Source of the DNA: Polytrichum commune
Taxonomy: Eukaryota > Streptophyta > Polytrichopsida > Polytrichales > Polytrichaceae
Assembly: GCA_950295325.1 (NCBI GenBank)
Contig: OX485807.1
Span: forward strand, 38,098,440-38,162,439
DNA length: 64,000 nt
Direction: 5' to 3'
The notes under the pieces were generated by a model, which was not told the origin of the DNA, did not search any database, and worked only from the letters and a program-made list of their open reading frames with translations. A program made the translations under genes and the position numbers. Below are positions 25,101-37,900 of this stretch, piece after piece; the stretch's first letter is position 1, and each line of letters begins with the position of its first letter.

Positions 25101-28100
25101 CAGAGGCTTCAATATCCGACAACCTAGAGTTAAATAAGCATTCCCTGATTTATTGATGGAAAATGCCGAGACCATCCCACTTCACTTTAGACTAGAGGTT
25201 GAGGGCCTAGGGGACCAAGGAAGTTTGAATGGATGAGAGGCCTACATGGCATGTTATGGATAAGGTTTCATGGTCTACTGGATTTTGTGTCAAGCCCACC
25301 TCAAAGGGGTCGGTCTAACACAACACCTGGAAACCTTGACACTTCAAAATCTCACGACCCTTGAGTTATTATAAGTTATTATATAGAAGGGCCCACATGA
25401 GTAGGATGGTGAATGAAACAGCAATTGGTTGAGAACCCCATTATGTATGTCTTTAATCTACACTTGCAGGCCCGTGATCCCACAATATTCAATTTCAATT
25501 TTCCATTGATAGAGCCTTCGGATGAGTTTCAAGAGCCCTCACAATTTCACAGTCACGGCCCTTGGCAACAGTGTAAAGTGGCCCGATTGTTGTCTCCCAG
25601 GGATAAATACGTAAGGAAATCAATACAATCAATACAATCAATAAAGATCAATTGTTTGGAACAGGACAAATATAGTTCAGATGTATGGTAGACTTACTTT
25701 GCAGCAATTGCATTTGGAAGTGTGATTAATCCCTTGCGAAATGAGCCAACCGTTTGCCCCTTTGGCTTTGGAAGTCGCCTGCCACAGTTGAAATTATGTT
25801 CATCAATATAAAATCAAGTAAATAATCCATACTACAAAACTCCTTGATTTCAAAATACTATACAACACTAAATAAAAAAAGCTATGGTGAACAAACCCAG
25901 AACCTACTATTAGACCACAAGTTACACTGCCATTTGCATGACCTAACCGTAGTCCTCAATTGTGTCAACATCACAAAAACAAATGCATCACTAAGATGAT
26001 AGACCTCTCACTGTGCAAATCATATCTAGAAATATGTGGTTGTTTCAAAATAGAGCTTACTCATCACGAGGAGGAGGGGGGTTGTTCTTTCTTTCTTGAA
26101 TCATCTTGAAAGTACCGGCAATGATACTGCCACCCATGTCTTCCAGCCGCCATACCTTTCCAAAGGCAGCCTTCATGCTCAGCTTTGAAGGGTCTCCAGC
26201 ATACACGCCTGCACCACCCAGAAAAAATCGCAAATTTTATATGTGCCTTCTGATATTAGAGTTATTCTTTAACTCAATGGGCCTATTCGTTGGGAGTTAG
26301 TCCCCCTTGTTCTTTCATTGGTTGTTTTGCATACAATACAAATAATTTCTTTCCACTTGTGGTGCATGCTCAGAGGTAGTGTTTGAATTCGAATTTGAGT
26401 GCTGATAATGTCAAAGACCTTCACTGTAGTTCATTATATATTCAAATTAAAAAGAACAATTTACCTGAACAAAAGGGCTCAATTAGTCGTTCAAAAACCT
26501 CCTGACCCAGGTTACGTGTCACAAACTCCTTCACTGATTCCTCACGACCCTGAATCACCCGTTTGACATCAGTATGTCAAATGCTTCACACCAAATCGAC
26601 TAAATAGAAGTTTAATTTGCTAACCAACTCTTCTGACATCCAAATGACCCTAAGGGGCACTGGAATTACTAAGAGGCTGGACTTTCTATTTTATTTGCAA
26701 GGGTGCGATGCAAACCACCCAAATGGTGGGTTTAAGTTCCTTAAGACATTTGTGTGAAACAGTAGGAGTGTCTAATGATTCTTTTATGAATATTTCTGTA
26801 TATCTGATCGAGTACATTCCAGCACTTGAACTTGCAGTATGGTTCAATTTGTCACAAGAAACTGATATACAACCCAAGTGACACTTACCGGAGCTGCAGG
26901 CTTCAATCCCAACGCTCCAAAACCAGCTCGAAGCTTTCCAAATATACTTAGAAGATCAAAGAATGGCAAATCAGCCGGTCCTGCACCCAACAAAATGCCT
27001 TGTATTTACTACAACATCTTGACCTTATCAAAGTTAAATATCAGCAAAAGCTTAAACTGAGATGTAATAATCGATTCCTTGCCAACAGTCCATGCACATC
27101 ATATGCAACATGTTAAATACCTGCAGGAACAGGGCGCAGCCGTCCTCCCCAAAGAACATAACGAGGAGAATTGGGATCTCCCAACACCAGCTCATCCTTC
27201 AGCCCACTGTCTATCTGCAACAACATGTGCCAAATATCTAGTATTAGGACTTAAACCTCTGTGAACCCAAAACCCTTGACCACATAGCCCTTTAAGGTAT
27301 GCGGGTGGTATTTGTTTACTTTTCATTATCCGACACCTATATCTGATTGGTGTGTGGTTTGGTGAGGATCAAAGAACAAACATCATAAAGCACATGTTTA
27401 AAAGAGATGGACTAAGTCTTCAAATTTTATGAAGTACTCCACACTCAATAGTGAACACAATCAGGAGGACCTATGTATTCAATTAAGAAAACAACAAACA
27501 TGCACTTCCAATAACCATAACTAAATCAGGAGAGATCCAAATTTCAATCCAAGTTTTGCTGATGCTTCATCACAGAATTGCCAATGCATCACAAGTTTCA
27601 TTGTGTAAATCTAATCAGTAGAAGTTGAGATCAAGAAAACAAATCGAATAACACCCACATACCTTTGCAACACTTTGCAACCAATTTTCAAACCATGAAA
27701 AAATCGTGTACTGATTCACCAAGATGTAGTTTCAATCTATCACAATTTCATGAACATTTCATATCATCATGTAATGTCCATAATTTCATTCAACAACAAT
27801 GGTGAGAATGAATGATGGAGATATGGTGGGAAATAAGGTTTACCGCTGCAGCCAACATTGAGTCATTGGGTTGGAAGCTGTTAGGGCCCTCTTCCCACAA
27901 AAACCCGTCTCCCTGCACGGTTGTGATGTTACCTCCTACCCTGTCCCTCGCTTCTGTGACCAGCACATTTCCCACTACGGATCCATGCCTGCCATAATCA
28001 TTGTAAGTCAGAAATCACTACACTAAACATCTGATTTAGTGTGACCCACACTATTCATCATCAACCCACATTAATGGCCTTGCAATTGCTGGGTGGCAAC

Positions 28101-29646
28101 AGTTTTCGAAGGAGCCCAGGATGTACTGTTCTGGGCGAATGCATGCACGATTTGCACCAATGCGAAAGAGCAGGGCAGGCGACAAAGTGTAGGGCAAAAT
28201 CATATGGCACTTAACTCTCATAAGTCGACACCTCATTGTTACCAATCCTCTTCAGAGAAAGCCTTTTCCCATCTACCAAGATTCTACTTACAGACCTTGC
28301 CAAAAAGAATCTCACCGTGTGTATACTCTCCAGATGCTTATCTAGGGAGAACACCCACTACACCACTTGAGAATGCTACAGTGAAACTCGGGAACATAAT
28401 TAATACATAACCTGCCATACAAAACTTCTCAATAAAAAAATAAAAAATCAGACACTCAATTTCGACCCAAAGCAACCAGGAAAGAGAGGCCAAAACCCTA
28501 AACCCTCAAGTAGGAAAATCAAAGGCCAGAAATTGAGAAAACACCCTATTTTTGCTGCTAAAAGGGCCTTGACAAGCTCCCCTCCCCTTAATAATCCTCC
28601 AAAGCCTTCATAATTATTTGAAATACTCTAAATCCAGGGGTTTCAAAACGGAGTTCCAGACAACAAGACAATGCCAAGAGCTCAAATTTCCAACTCAATT
28701 TCATTGCCGATGTAATGCAGTTCATGTGATCACCACGAGCAATGTGAGGTGCTTTAAAATTTAACAAAGAAACAAGAATCTGGGTGAACTCGAGGACATA
28801 AAAACGATACAACATACATAACCTTCCATACAAGAAACTCCCTGAAAACAATCAAAATTCAACACTCCTGTGCACATTGCGACTTATCCCCTGTTCAATT
28901 TTTAAAACCCCATTTGCACCCACAATAATTGGATAAGTGTTCCGCCATTCATGTTGCCGAAACCCGTCTTCAAGGAAGCCTGGCCTGTATCCATGCGAAT
29001 GAGTAGGGCAATTGGCAAATAATAGGTACCTCGTGGCAAGCTCTCAGTAGTGAACACCTCATTGTTACCTATCTTCGGACAAAGCCTCCTCCCATGAACC
29101 AAGATTCAAATTAAAGACCTTGCCAAAAAGTATTCTCACCGAGTGCAAAATACCCTCCAAGATGCTTATCTTGGAAGAACACCCACTATACCACTTAAGA
29201 ATGCCATGCCATAAAGAAACTCGGGGACAACATATATAACATCCCACCCAAAAAATCTAAATTCCACACTCATGTGCGCATTGCGACGTTTTCTCTATGT
29301 GAAAAGGTAGGGCAATTCGCGACCACTACCTTGTGGCAAGAGCTTGCGCAGTGCAGAGGCCCGAAATCCCAGCCCCGACCACCACGCAGTCGTAAACCTC
29401 GTTCTCCTGCTTGCTCTCCTTGGTGGTGGGCGTGGTGACCGCCGCCTGCTTGCTCACCACACGCAGGGACACAGACAAACTCCTCCTGCCGCTACCGCAG
29501 GGGGGCACCAGGCCGCCCCTTCTCCAATTCACGTTGCCGGGCACCAAATGGGTGCGCGACGACCCCAGCGCGGCGGGCGAGGCCAGGTTTTGACGCAGCG
29601 AGGCAGCTGGGGCCGCAGCGGCCCTCGAGAGCGCGAGCCTGTCCAT
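22173..29646 (-). CDS. PPOX: Protoporphyrinogen IX oxidase, plastid type
   Basis: Eleven exons on the minus strand: 29330-29646, 27844-27988, 27121-27214, 26889-26980, 26465-26549, 26061-26208, 25698-25778, 24876-25047, 24169-24328, 23468-23571, 22173-22478 (1,704 nt, 567 aa); every junction is GT..AG and in frame. The enzyme oxidises protoporphyrinogen IX to protoporphyrin IX, the last step shared by heme and chlorophyll synthesis, using FAD. Visible features are an Ala/Ser/Arg-rich transit peptide (residues 1 to ~75), the FAD-binding GAGISG (91-96), then [39 protein letters not shown] and the C-terminal [20 protein letters not shown]. Length fits plant PPO1. The start was chosen because it begins the transit-peptide-like segment; in-frame ATGs upstream lack that character. 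Exon 8 was ended at 24876, since the GT 4 nt further on breaks frame. Introns carry MITE insertions. Confidence 0.95.
24402..24617. mobile_element. MITE with ~50-bp inverted termini in PPOX intron 8
   Basis: The left end (CACCGTTTATAGTATTTAGTG...) and the complement of the right end (CACCATTTATGGTATTTAGTG...) match over about 50 bp, out to ACAATGCT/ACTATGCT. TA dinucleotides border both ends. It lies in the PPOX intron between exons 8 and 9 (24329-24875), does not touch splice sites, and belongs to the family seen at 3231 and 6251. Confidence 0.8.
25173..25583 (+). mobile_element. Diverged Harbinger-like element in PPOX intron 7
   Basis: Aligns patchily with the 8040/8651 elements. The left end is CCCACTTCAC and the right end GTGTAAAGTGGCCC. 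Internal GGTTTCATGGTC, CACCTC..AGG.CGG.CTAACACAA and CTCACAATTTCA blocks occur in the same order. It is about 410 bp and older than the 8-9 kb copies. It lies between PPOX exons 7 and 8. Confidence 0.65.
28030..29270. repeat. Two dispersed-repeat copies in direct order in PPOX intron 1
   Basis: Segments 28200-28420 and 29040-29240 share CACCTCATTGTTACC, GACCTTGCCAAAAAG, AGATGCTTATCT and GAACACCCACTA in the same order. The second copy lies directly before the exon 1 donor, and a related piece is at 3990-4060. No coding capacity. Confidence 0.6.
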
Positions 29647-32600
29647 GGCGTTGGCCGGGTGGTGTGGTGAGTGGCGATGGCGATTGTCGCAACTCTGGTC
29701 GCTGCAATCCGCAGGCAGCTGAAAGACTAAGCTTTCGAGGCCAAGAGGCAAGGGGACGAGGAACGCAAAGCGGAAGTGGCAGGACGGCCTTCCCATTGGT
29801 CGCTCGGCTCTGCGACAAGATAAACAGAGGGCCCCACCTGACTGGTGGGTCCCGCCAACAACGCCCAAAGGGGTTCTCACACTTTCTTAAGATCTAAGGT
29901 GGATGGGTCCTTAAATGGTTACTTTTTTCCAACTGGCCCACTTCTCCTCTGATATGAAGCACGCGCTTATGCCCCCTCCCCACCTGACTTTAGGTAAGCC
30001 TAAAAGTTGGTTCTAAAAACACGGCCTTCACACCATTGACATTATCTAGTGCCCAGCCTAGTTGGCAAATGACGTGGCATGGTTTACAAGTGGCGGTTTT
30101 AAGCCTCAAGCACCAACCCTCTCATCGGTACCTAGACATGAGGCAGGAATATAGGGCCTTTAAAAGTGTCGCCTCCCGCCCTTGTGATTGATTGCTTTTT
30201 AGTCTTAACTATGAGGGCACGAGGAGCTCCATTAACAAAAACCGATGGTAAGATAGATGAGTAGCAAGGGATTTGGGGATGGGACAAAAACTATCCAACA
30301 TTCATTGCTTGGTAGATAAAACCATGAACATGTGTGAAAGCTACTTAACAAAAACCTACTCAAAAATCTCTGGAGCAAGTTCGTGTAGGTGCATTGGGAT
30401 AGCCGGATGCCTCTCCTATAACCGAGGGTGCTTTACCTGGTTTTTAGGAAAGACTTTGGTTATTTGGTAAAGTCAGGTGGGGAGGGGGCATTAGTGTGAG
30501 ATGGTTATAGCATATCCAAATCGAGGCCGTTGCCACTTTCTTCATACGAATATGTTAGTTCATTATCAAAGTGAAGATTTTTGTTTCTGCTCATCAATGG
30601 AGGTCATATAGGTCCTGCCAATTATGTTGACTTTTGAACCTAGAATGGATGTCGTGGTTTGAGCACACAATCCAATCTCTTCTCGGTATCCATTCTTGGA
30701 ACCACACTAAAACCACGTACCGTTCAAATATAGGTGCTCAATTAAGAAAAGTGATTTGAGCCATACACGTTTACCTTACTACCTAAGGTATGTGGGCACC
30801 CACGTACCTCGAGGTAGATGAGTCTTGAATGGTCATTTCTTCGCCTCGATTGGCTCACTTTTTAGGATACTAAAACCCGCAATTAGTGTAAGACGGTTAG
30901 TGAATCCATATCAGATGCCCTAGGCACTTTCTTCATAGTTGTTTGGAGCTCATATGAATATGTTCATTATCAAAGTGAAAGACTCTCGTGCTCATTACAT
31001 GGTCATATAGGTCTTCCTAATTATGTTGACTATCGAACCTAGAATAATTTCCATGTTTAAGCACGTAGTCTAACTTTGGGCTAACTTTCTTTCAACACGC
31101 GTCTTTTTGGTATACTTCTTGGAACCAAACCTAGCCAGACATATACCACTCAATTATAGGTGTTTGATGAAGAGAAAATGAATGTATGAATAAGTGCGCA
31201 TGATATCTAATTAAATTCTTTTGAGGTGTCAAAAAGGCATATTGTGCTTCTAAAGAGTTGATAGATATGTTTCAACTTAACTCTATTGATTTGTTTGTAA
31301 TACAAAAACTCTTCCATGAACTCCAAAGTATTAATTTAGAACATTTACATATGAAAAATCATATTTTGATTGCATAATATGAGAATAAGGTCATAAAATT
31401 TTCCAAAGTCCTCCACAAATCCAAATGCTTTCATGCTTTGTAATGATGTTAAGTAGTTGTTGGCATAAGTAAGAACTACCACAAACCCTTTCTGTGCATG
31501 TAGTAGGATAAAGGCCAATGTCTAATATTCTTGTAGTTTTGAGTTTCTCGTGATCACATACTTGACCATATGAAGATGTCTCCACTTCCATGACAAAGGA
31601 TCCATTTTTTAGAGTCCAATGTGCGGGTGATATAACACCCACGCAACGTACCCGTCAACAAAGCACGTGCTTGAACTTCAAAAACCCACCTATCAGCAAC
31701 CCTTCCACCCAAAATGCATACCCAAATTATAAAAACATATACCCCCAATGCCTACCAACTAGTCACCGAAGTAGTGACAATTGCCTTTGTTGGGTGTCAT
31801 GGGTATTAGAAAACACAATATTTAAAACAAAATTTGTAATAATCCAATGGCACCCAACCTATAGTCAAAACAGGAGTGGAATGCAAGGTGACAATCAAAG
31901 TGGTAGTCAACTTCATGTAATTGCCACCACAAAGTAGGGTTGATTTAGACACGATTTCTTCTAGTGGTTATGGCTGAAGGTTGAGGCATGAATGAAAGTG
32001 GGTTGCCTTGTGGTCAACATTGCATAGATACTTGAACACATAAAATTTATGTTTGTAATACACACATTGTTATTCTTCAAACTTCCCCATGGCTCTGGAG
32101 CACATCTTTATGACCGATAGAAAGGCATGTTTGGGAACTAGTTTCCAGCATTTGACAAGGAGATAAACCTTCTATTGTTGGAGTTGAAACCCAAAATCTT
32201 CTGATGCAAATGATTCCTCACAAGAAAGGTTGGTGTCAATCCTCACCGGCCTCAAGTATTAGACACTATTAGGAACTCAAAACAACATGCTTCATGTTCC
32301 CCTCCATACAACGGCTGATGCCATCAAGGCATGGAGTGGAGGTGTGGTTGTTGATACAATACTCCTCCTTCATACATGTGAAGGTAGAAACATCATATAA
32401 ACCCTAGCCAAATTTTGTAGTTCAACATTGCCTTTGTATTTGCATGAAGGGAGCAAGCACGGCTAGGTATAAATAATGCTCTGGTATACTAAAACCATAT
32501 TTTTTTGGGGGGTCAAAGGTCTAAAATTAATAGAAAAATGTTTTTAAAATTGGATTTTTTCATGGTGCCCTATCTTGTTGTATTAGGTATTCAAATATAA

Positions 32601-34919
32601 AATATCAAGATGAGATCCTCAAAACTTATCATTAAAAATATTGCACAAAGGGTAATGGCTAAATTTGGTTTTACACATAGATGTCTTGACCTTAAATTAT
32701 TTTGAACTTGGATTTTTATTTTTTTCACAATCCTTGACTTCATTATAAATATAAGAGCACCATTACAAAAAAAATCAATTTAATGTCATTTTATCTTGTT
32801 TAAAAAAAAATTAGACAATTACGTGTTCAATATATCTACTTGCACTGTCTTCTATAACATGTAGATTTTTCTTGAAATTTTTTTGTCAACGTAAATTGCT
32901 TGGCTTTGTAGATCAATGTGTTTTTCAAATGTTTTTGATTTTTTTCCTTCGCAAAATTCAAAGTTAGTATAGAGTTTTGAATCATTTGCACTCAAACTTA
33001 TGCAGGGTAATGGAGTTGCGTACTTGACCATGCTTGCGCCCTGAAGCACTTGATATCGCCTCCTAGACAGCTAAGGTAGTTGAACAAATTTGCCTCTAAG
33101 ATGGAATGTAATATGTTTCCATGACACTTGTAATGTGGGCAATGCCATGTTCATGTTCACCTTCATGGGCATGGACCTCATGTTTAGATGAGGGATGGAG
33201 CAATTATCTTTGTCATGATGTAGGTAGCCTACCTACGTGTCTACATAGCACAAGGTCTGGTCATTTGTTTTTTTTTCTTTTAGTGAGATGAATAAATTGC
33301 AAAGATGCATCCAAGTATATGAGCATTGCAACATTTAGGTTTGGGACGTGTCTAATATTGTATTTTCAAGATATACTAATGGAAGTATTATTTGATAGGT
33401 CAGGTTCTTTAATTCGTAACATTATTTAGATGGCTTGCCAAGTACCTACGGTAGACCTTACCAACTGGGTATGTTCCACGTTCAAATTGAATGTGGCCAC
33501 TATTTGGGAATCATTCCATAAATTAGGGACCCCACTGAACATCTTGCAGTATATGATTAATGTTATGTCGTGACATTGGAAGCAAAAGCACTTTATTAAA
33601 TAATCACTAATGCAACTTAGGCGCATTGCACAAGCATGTGGTGGTAGTATGCAGATGCAAAGCCCTAGGGGGGGGGGCACTAGCGGTATTTTAGAAATGA
33701 CGTGCAATAAATATAAGGTGTTTCATATTCATTCAAAAGTAAAATTTTGAAGAATTCTATATAAAATATAAGGGGTGGATTAATGTTGGAAACCAATTAT
33801 AAACAAAGTACCATGGAATACAACATGTGTAAGGGACCACATTTTGCTTCATCAAAGAAAGATGGAGAGCTCAATTTTATTCCATGAAGGTTTCTCTTCA
33901 TGAAGGATACTATGAACTCCATTATGTGTAAATGTTGACATGAAGGGGTATATTTGAGACAATATTTGATGTTTGATTTTTTTTTTTTTGCAAATGTTCT
34001 ACAAACTCTTGCTATCCTACAGTTGTGTTTCTTAACACACTAAATTTTAAGGTGGCACTCTACTTGCATTCTCCATTACAATCTTGTTGGTGTAATTAAT
34101 TATTATTATGTTTTCTTCTTGCCATACCACAACAATGCAATCATGTTATTAAAATTCCAATTCACAATGCACCCCCCTCTCAGCTAAAAATTAAAGGCTA
34201 TCAAAAAATTATAAGAAAAATAAGGTATATAATATTGAATGCATTCTAGATTTCTAATTACCAATAGGGTATTAATATTTTTGGCTCAGTAGATTTTTTT
34301 TCTACTTTAAGGACTCCTAATATTCTAATTCTTAAAGATAATACCCCCCTTAAAAATAAGTGATTGTCGTAGGTGTCTCCAAAAATTGACTATGAATGCC
34401 CCCCCTGGGTGCAAAACACATATACCACAAGTGAAGGCGATTTCCATTTTAAACAATCAACTAGAATACTTAGGGGTCACAAAAGTAGAGCCGCATAATG
34501 TACATGTAGAGATATTAGTCATGTTGATTAGTAGGGTCAAATGCCAACTTTATAGCTTGACGTAATACATATTGAACTAGTATTACAACATTCAAATTTT
34601 GTGTAAATTGTAGCTTGAAGCCTTGCCAACTATAACTTGAACTAGTATAGATTAACATGAGCGTAACTAGGACAAGGTATTATACATGTATGGTGAAAAG
34701 ACAACAATCTTAATTGTAAACATATATCCTCCCAGTTATTGAGTGTAGAGTAGTCAATAATATTTGAAGACGTAATCCGACAATCTTTTTATATACATGT
34801 GTCTTCCTAAATATCTTGCTCTTCTATACTCACCGAACCACATACCAATCAAATACAGGGGGCCCATTAGGAGAAGTAACCAAATAACACATTCATCTTA
34901 CCCTTCATTAAGTATTGTG
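29647..34919. other. PPOX 5' flank and intergenic DNA, no supported gene
   Basis: 29647-29880 is GC-rich and is presumably the PPOX leader and promoter. The rest is AT-rich with no exon chain, RNA gene or complete transposon that I can support. Two short G/C homopolymers occur near 33667 and 34391. Confidence 0.4.
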
Positions 34920-37900
34920 CTATTGGTTATACAAATGTGCCGGAGTCCTGGGTCGAGGAACCAAGCACAACGACGTCTTCATGGACACCGCGACCCCGAA
35001 AAACTCTGCCATGTCAAGAGATTCTGCGCTTTGATCTTCGGGCAAGGACCAGTCAAATCCGTGGAGCAGGTGCGCCAACTGCAACGAGACCATTAAGTTG
35101 GCCAGATTGAATGCCGGACACATGCGTCGCCCAGCGCCGAAAGGGATGAGATCGTACGAATTGAAGCCCGACGTCGGGCTCGCCTCCGGATGATGGTCCA
35201 CAAAGCGTTGTGGGTTGAACGAGTCGGGATCCTCGTACATGCTCGGGTCGCGGTGGATCGCGAAGAGGTTGAGAATCATGTGCGTGTGTGCGGGGAGGTT
35301 GAACCCGAGCACGTTCGCGGCTTCGGTCGATTGGTGAGGGAGAGCCAGAGGGGCAGGGGTGTGGAGGCGAAACACCTCCTTCATAATCGCTTGGAGGTAT
35401 GGGAGGTTGGGAATGTCGGATTCTTGCACAAGCCGGTGAACGCCGACCACGGTGTCGAGCTCATCCTGGGCTCGTTGCATCACGTCGGGGTGTAACATGA
35501 GCTCTGCCATTGCCCACTCTACTGTGTTTGACGTAGTTTCGGTTCCCGCGAGCAGTATGTCCTGCACCAATCAAAAAACCGATGTTTCACGACGGAAATT
35601 TGATACAAATCCAAATATGTGCAGACAAGCGTGTGGTGAGTACCCTCATCCGATTACAGTTATATAGCAATAGAAACACGTATACATATACATATACATA
35701 TACATATATGTAGAGTAGTTGGGCATATGTCTTTGCTTGTGGCACCCATGGGGCCTTTGGTGATGGAGACACATCAGCCATCGTATCTCAAGTTCTGGAT
35801 ATCTGCAATTGTTTGGCATTCACGGAATTCAATTCCACTTATGTGCAGTCTGCATACAACCTTATGGCGAGTGTCGTCATCAAGTACATCAACAACCATA
35901 GCAGCTAGCCAAACATGTATCTAACTAACACCTGTGGGAGCTTGTGACGATGGCAACAATGGCCCTCGCTGCCACTTTGTTGCCGCAGATGACAATTGAT
36001 CAACATCGGATTGCATGTTCTAATTATGTGAAGAACAACCTTATGTTGAACAGTCATTGAGTGTAGTTACAACCATAGCAACAATAGCAATTGCATAATC
36101 AAGCCATTTGGGGGGGGGGCGCAAAGATGACAAACCAGCCATTCGATCACAATTTCTAGCCTAAGATTTCGTGTAGTATAGCGTGGATGGGTCTTTAAAT
36201 GATTACTTTTTCTGACTAACTCACTTCTCCTAGGATATAAAACACGCAATTAGTGTTCGTCCAATTCATACGGGTGGCAATTCCAAAGTCCCAAGTCACT
36301 TGAGGTTAGTCTATGCAGTCTCAACCATTGAGAGCATGGAAGTTGGGACTTGCCACTTCACACGGGGTCCCAAATCCTAATTCCCAAATATGACATGGAT
36401 GCCTACATGGCAACATTTTTTGGAGGTGGGGCTTGGGACTTGTGTTGAGAGTTGGGTTGAGCAAAAAGCTAGACCCAACTCTCAACACAAATCCCACGAA
36501 TATTTCTGCGTAAAATTATCAAGATCCGACTTTACTATACTGATAATTAACCATATTTTGATGTTTTCTTGAGATTCAAAAGTTGGGAATTTGCCTCCAT
36601 GTTGGGACTTACAAACATGAGTGGGACTTGGGGCTTGGGACCCCATGTGAACCGGCCAAACTGGCCCTTAGACGTTTATCAAATCTAAATCGAGGATGTA
36701 GCGGCGTTCCTCATAATTTTCAAAGCTCATATGAATATCATATTCATAATCGAAGTGAAGATCCTTGTGCTCATTAAATGCTTATACATGTCCCTCCAAT
36801 TATGTTAATTACTGAATTTAGAATGATTATCATAATTTCAACACATAGTTTACTCTCTTTTAAACACATGTCTTTTGGGTATCCATTCTTAAGGCCACAC
36901 CTCACCACATACCACTCAAATATAAGTGTTCGATTAAGATAAGTAATCGTATTAGGCACGTCTAATAATACCTTAGATATGGAAATACGAGATGTGACAC
37001 ATGATCCTTACCATAAGTACTGTCGTAGTGTCATGCTCTGGAAGGGGTTGACCATCTTCAAGAGGCGCCGCCAGCAACACATCCACAAAGTCTGGCACAT
37101 AATCCTTGTCAGTATTATGTTCTAACAGCCTTCTTTTGGCTTGCTCCCTATGCTTCTCCACTTCAAAGATCCTCTTGGCCAGTGCCATTGTCAATTTTAT
37201 CAGTTTCTCGAACTTTGTGTGGACTCCTTGCAGTTTTGAGATGAAGCTCAACGAGGGTATGTAGTCACTTATGACAAATGAAGAAAACGCAACAAATATA
37301 TTGGTGAGGAGCAGCTGAAGATCTTCCTTCTCATGCTGATCCTTTGCTCCATCTCCAAAATACCTGTCCAGAAATCAAGGCCGTCCTATCAATGCCGGAG
37401 GACATGGAAGGAACAAATGAGTCTAATTCACTTCATCACAACGCGTAAGGAAATAATGAGTCTTAGGCCACCTGTTTGGTGCTTTGGGATGTGATAAAGG
37501 AGATGTTAGAGATGACTCTAATGTTGCTGTCATGTTACACATGACTCTAATATGTTGTTGCTTCATGATCTTTGAGCTTGTCTAATGTTACATATAATCT
37601 TGAAATGGGCATCACGTACAAAAGATGCACAGCCTTCGAAGAATGAGGGCACAAACAAGTTGGTCTACACCTATTTGCTTTGAGGGCAAACCCCTAGAGA
37701 CTACATAACAGGCGAGAGGAGAGTGGATGATGAGCTATGATAGCAATGAGATATCCATCAGCTCTAGCCCATTATGGGATATAACCAGTCTCCCCGTGGA
37801 TTTCAAGTATAAAGTTTCGATGAAATGTCCTCTATGTGGATAAGAAAAATGCAAGAGAGCTGTTGGACGTGCCCTCCACTTGGATGAACGACCAGTTCTG

